From assembly GCF_003202035.1 (NCBI RefSeq), contig NZ_QJKC01000004.1:62001-126000 (forward strand): a DNA stretch of 64,000 nucleotides, written 5' to 3'. Origin of the DNA: Aquitalea magnusonii. GTDB lineage: Bacteria > Pseudomonadota > Gammaproteobacteria > Burkholderiales > Chromobacteriaceae. The notes under the pieces are model-generated. The model did no database searches. It worked only from the letters and a program-made list of their open reading frames with translations, and was not told the origin of the DNA. A program made the translations under genes and the position numbers. The stretch's first letter is position 1, and every line of letters begins with the position of its first letter. Of the stretch, positions 63,303 through 64,000 are shown piece after piece.

Positions 63303-64000
63303 TCAGCGCGAAGAGTCGTCGCGCCGCAACACCATCCAGCGCGGGGTCTTGAAACGGACAATCATGCGGTACAGCCGCAGATAGGCCAGTACAAAAAGCA
63401 GCACCAGCAGCATCAGCACCCAGGTGTGATTCCAGAACAGCATGGCCGGCACCACCGAAAAAGAGGCCAGGGCCCACAGATAAGGGGAGGTCATGCTATT
63501 GCGCTGGGTCAGATGGTGGGCCTCTTTGGAGCCGACCATCCACAACACCATGCGCTTGTACACCATCTGGTGCAGATGGAGTGCATCCGGGTAGCCCACC
63601 GCCCGCCCCTGCAGAAACTTGCGCCGGTAAATGGAGAAAATCGTCTCAAAAACCGGATAAATCACACACAACAGAGGAAACCACGGCGACACCGCCGGAT
63701 TGCGCGCCACCAGCAATACGGATATTTCGGCAATCATGAAGCCGATCAGATAGGCTCCGCCATCTCCGGCAAAAATCAGCCCACGCGGAAAATTCCAGAA
63801 CAAAAAACCGAAGATGGCTCCGACCATGGCAAAGCACACGCTCATCAATACAATGTCCTGCACTTTAAAGCAGACATAAGCAATGGCCAGGAAGATGAAC
63901 ACCGCCACCATGCCCGACAAGCCGTTATAACCATCGATGATGTTGACCGCATGCGCCACGCCGCCCACTGCCACCATGGTCAGCAGCAGAGACAGCCACC
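63303..64000 (-). CDS. WecA/MraY-family glycosyl-1-phosphate transferase, partial (5' end outside window)
   Basis: The reading frame continues through the right edge of the window without a start, so only the C-terminal about 232 residues are seen. Multiple membrane helices and the signatures AVNIIDGYNGLSG (Mg/substrate loop), FPRGLIFAGDGGAYLIGF and a His-rich DALHLHQMVYKR identify a polyprenyl-phosphate glycosyl-1-phosphate transferase. The last motif (HxH) is typical of WecA-like enzymes that start O-antigen or enterobacterial common antigen synthesis, and not of MraY. The exact sugar is not known. It ends about 50 bp from the groES promoter. Confidence 0.85.
   Translation of the reverse strand, partial: WLSLLLTMVAVGGVAHAVNIIDGYNGLSGMVAVFIFLAIAYVCFKVQDIVLMSVCFAMVGAIFGFLFWNFPRGLIFAGDGGAYLIGFMIAEISVLLVARNPAVSPWFPLLCVIYPVFETIFSIYRRKFLQGRAVGYPDALHLHQMVYKRMVLWMVGSKEAHHLTQRNSMTSPYLWALASFSVVPAMLFWNHTWVLMLLVLLFVLAYLRLYRMIVRFKTPRWMVLRRDDSSR

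Overview
The window is an ordinary, gene-dense stretch of a GC-rich betaproteobacterial chromosome. Gene content and order point to the Neisseriales, most likely a Chromobacteriaceae member close to Chromobacterium, Aquitalea or Vogesella; this rests on remembered family and locus resemblance, not on a search. There is no prophage, insertion sequence, CRISPR array or rRNA operon. Interest lies in regulatory RNA, odd domain fusions and signalling genes set among housekeeping loci.

Layout. 1-5740: start of a Pat-type acyl-CoA synthetase/lysine acetyltransferase (cut by the left edge), nadA, then the classical surE-pcm-nlpD-rpoS stationary-phase cluster. 5792-10617: moxR-DUF58-transglutaminase operon and a divergent histone-deacetylase-like gene. 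10687-17815: plsY/folB, a PaaI-type thioesterase, purT with a truncated haemoglobin, dadA, cheR, erpA, argC. 17917-21348: a predicted amino-acid chemoreceptor, rplM-rpsI, and a candidate small RNA. 21557-25713: deoCABD nucleoside catabolism operon. 25891-29619: relA with a NUDIX gene, and mutY. 29749-36857: an RlmL-like rRNA methyltransferase with a 524-residue repetitive extension, marC, a KfrA-like coiled-coil protein, dctA and a LysR regulator. 36990-42205: doxX and a two-gene glucose-type PTS operon. 42474-43567: a HAD phosphatase and two identical tRNA-Phe genes. 43691-48666: complete homogentisate pathway (hppD, hmgA, fahA, maiA) with a divergent Lrp/AsnC regulator. 48734-56173: a periplasmic binding protein next to a membrane diguanylate cyclase, metF, ahcY behind an SAH riboswitch, and a second diguanylate cyclase. 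56219-60146: sspB-sspA and the cytochrome bc1 operon petABC. 60267-64000: a Nif3-like protein, groES-groEL under a CIRCE element, and a partial WecA/MraY-type glycosyltransferase.

How it fits together. Several loci form complete units: tyrosine breakdown to fumarate and acetoacetate; deoxynucleoside salvage to triose phosphate and acetaldehyde; PEP-driven sugar uptake with EIIA, HPr and EI on one polypeptide; and S-adenosylhomocysteine recycling controlled by its own ligand. Stress and nutrient control is dense: rpoS with a predicted hairpin over its ribosome binding site, relA, SspA/SspB, GroESL under HrcA/CIRCE, and two diguanylate cyclases.

Most worth a second look: the roughly 105-nt candidate sRNA between deoD and rplM, which carries two anti-Shine-Dalgarno motifs; the rpoS leader hairpin; the repeat-rich methyltransferase extension; the second EIIB domain of the PTS permease, which lacks its cysteine; and the binding-protein/cyclase pair.
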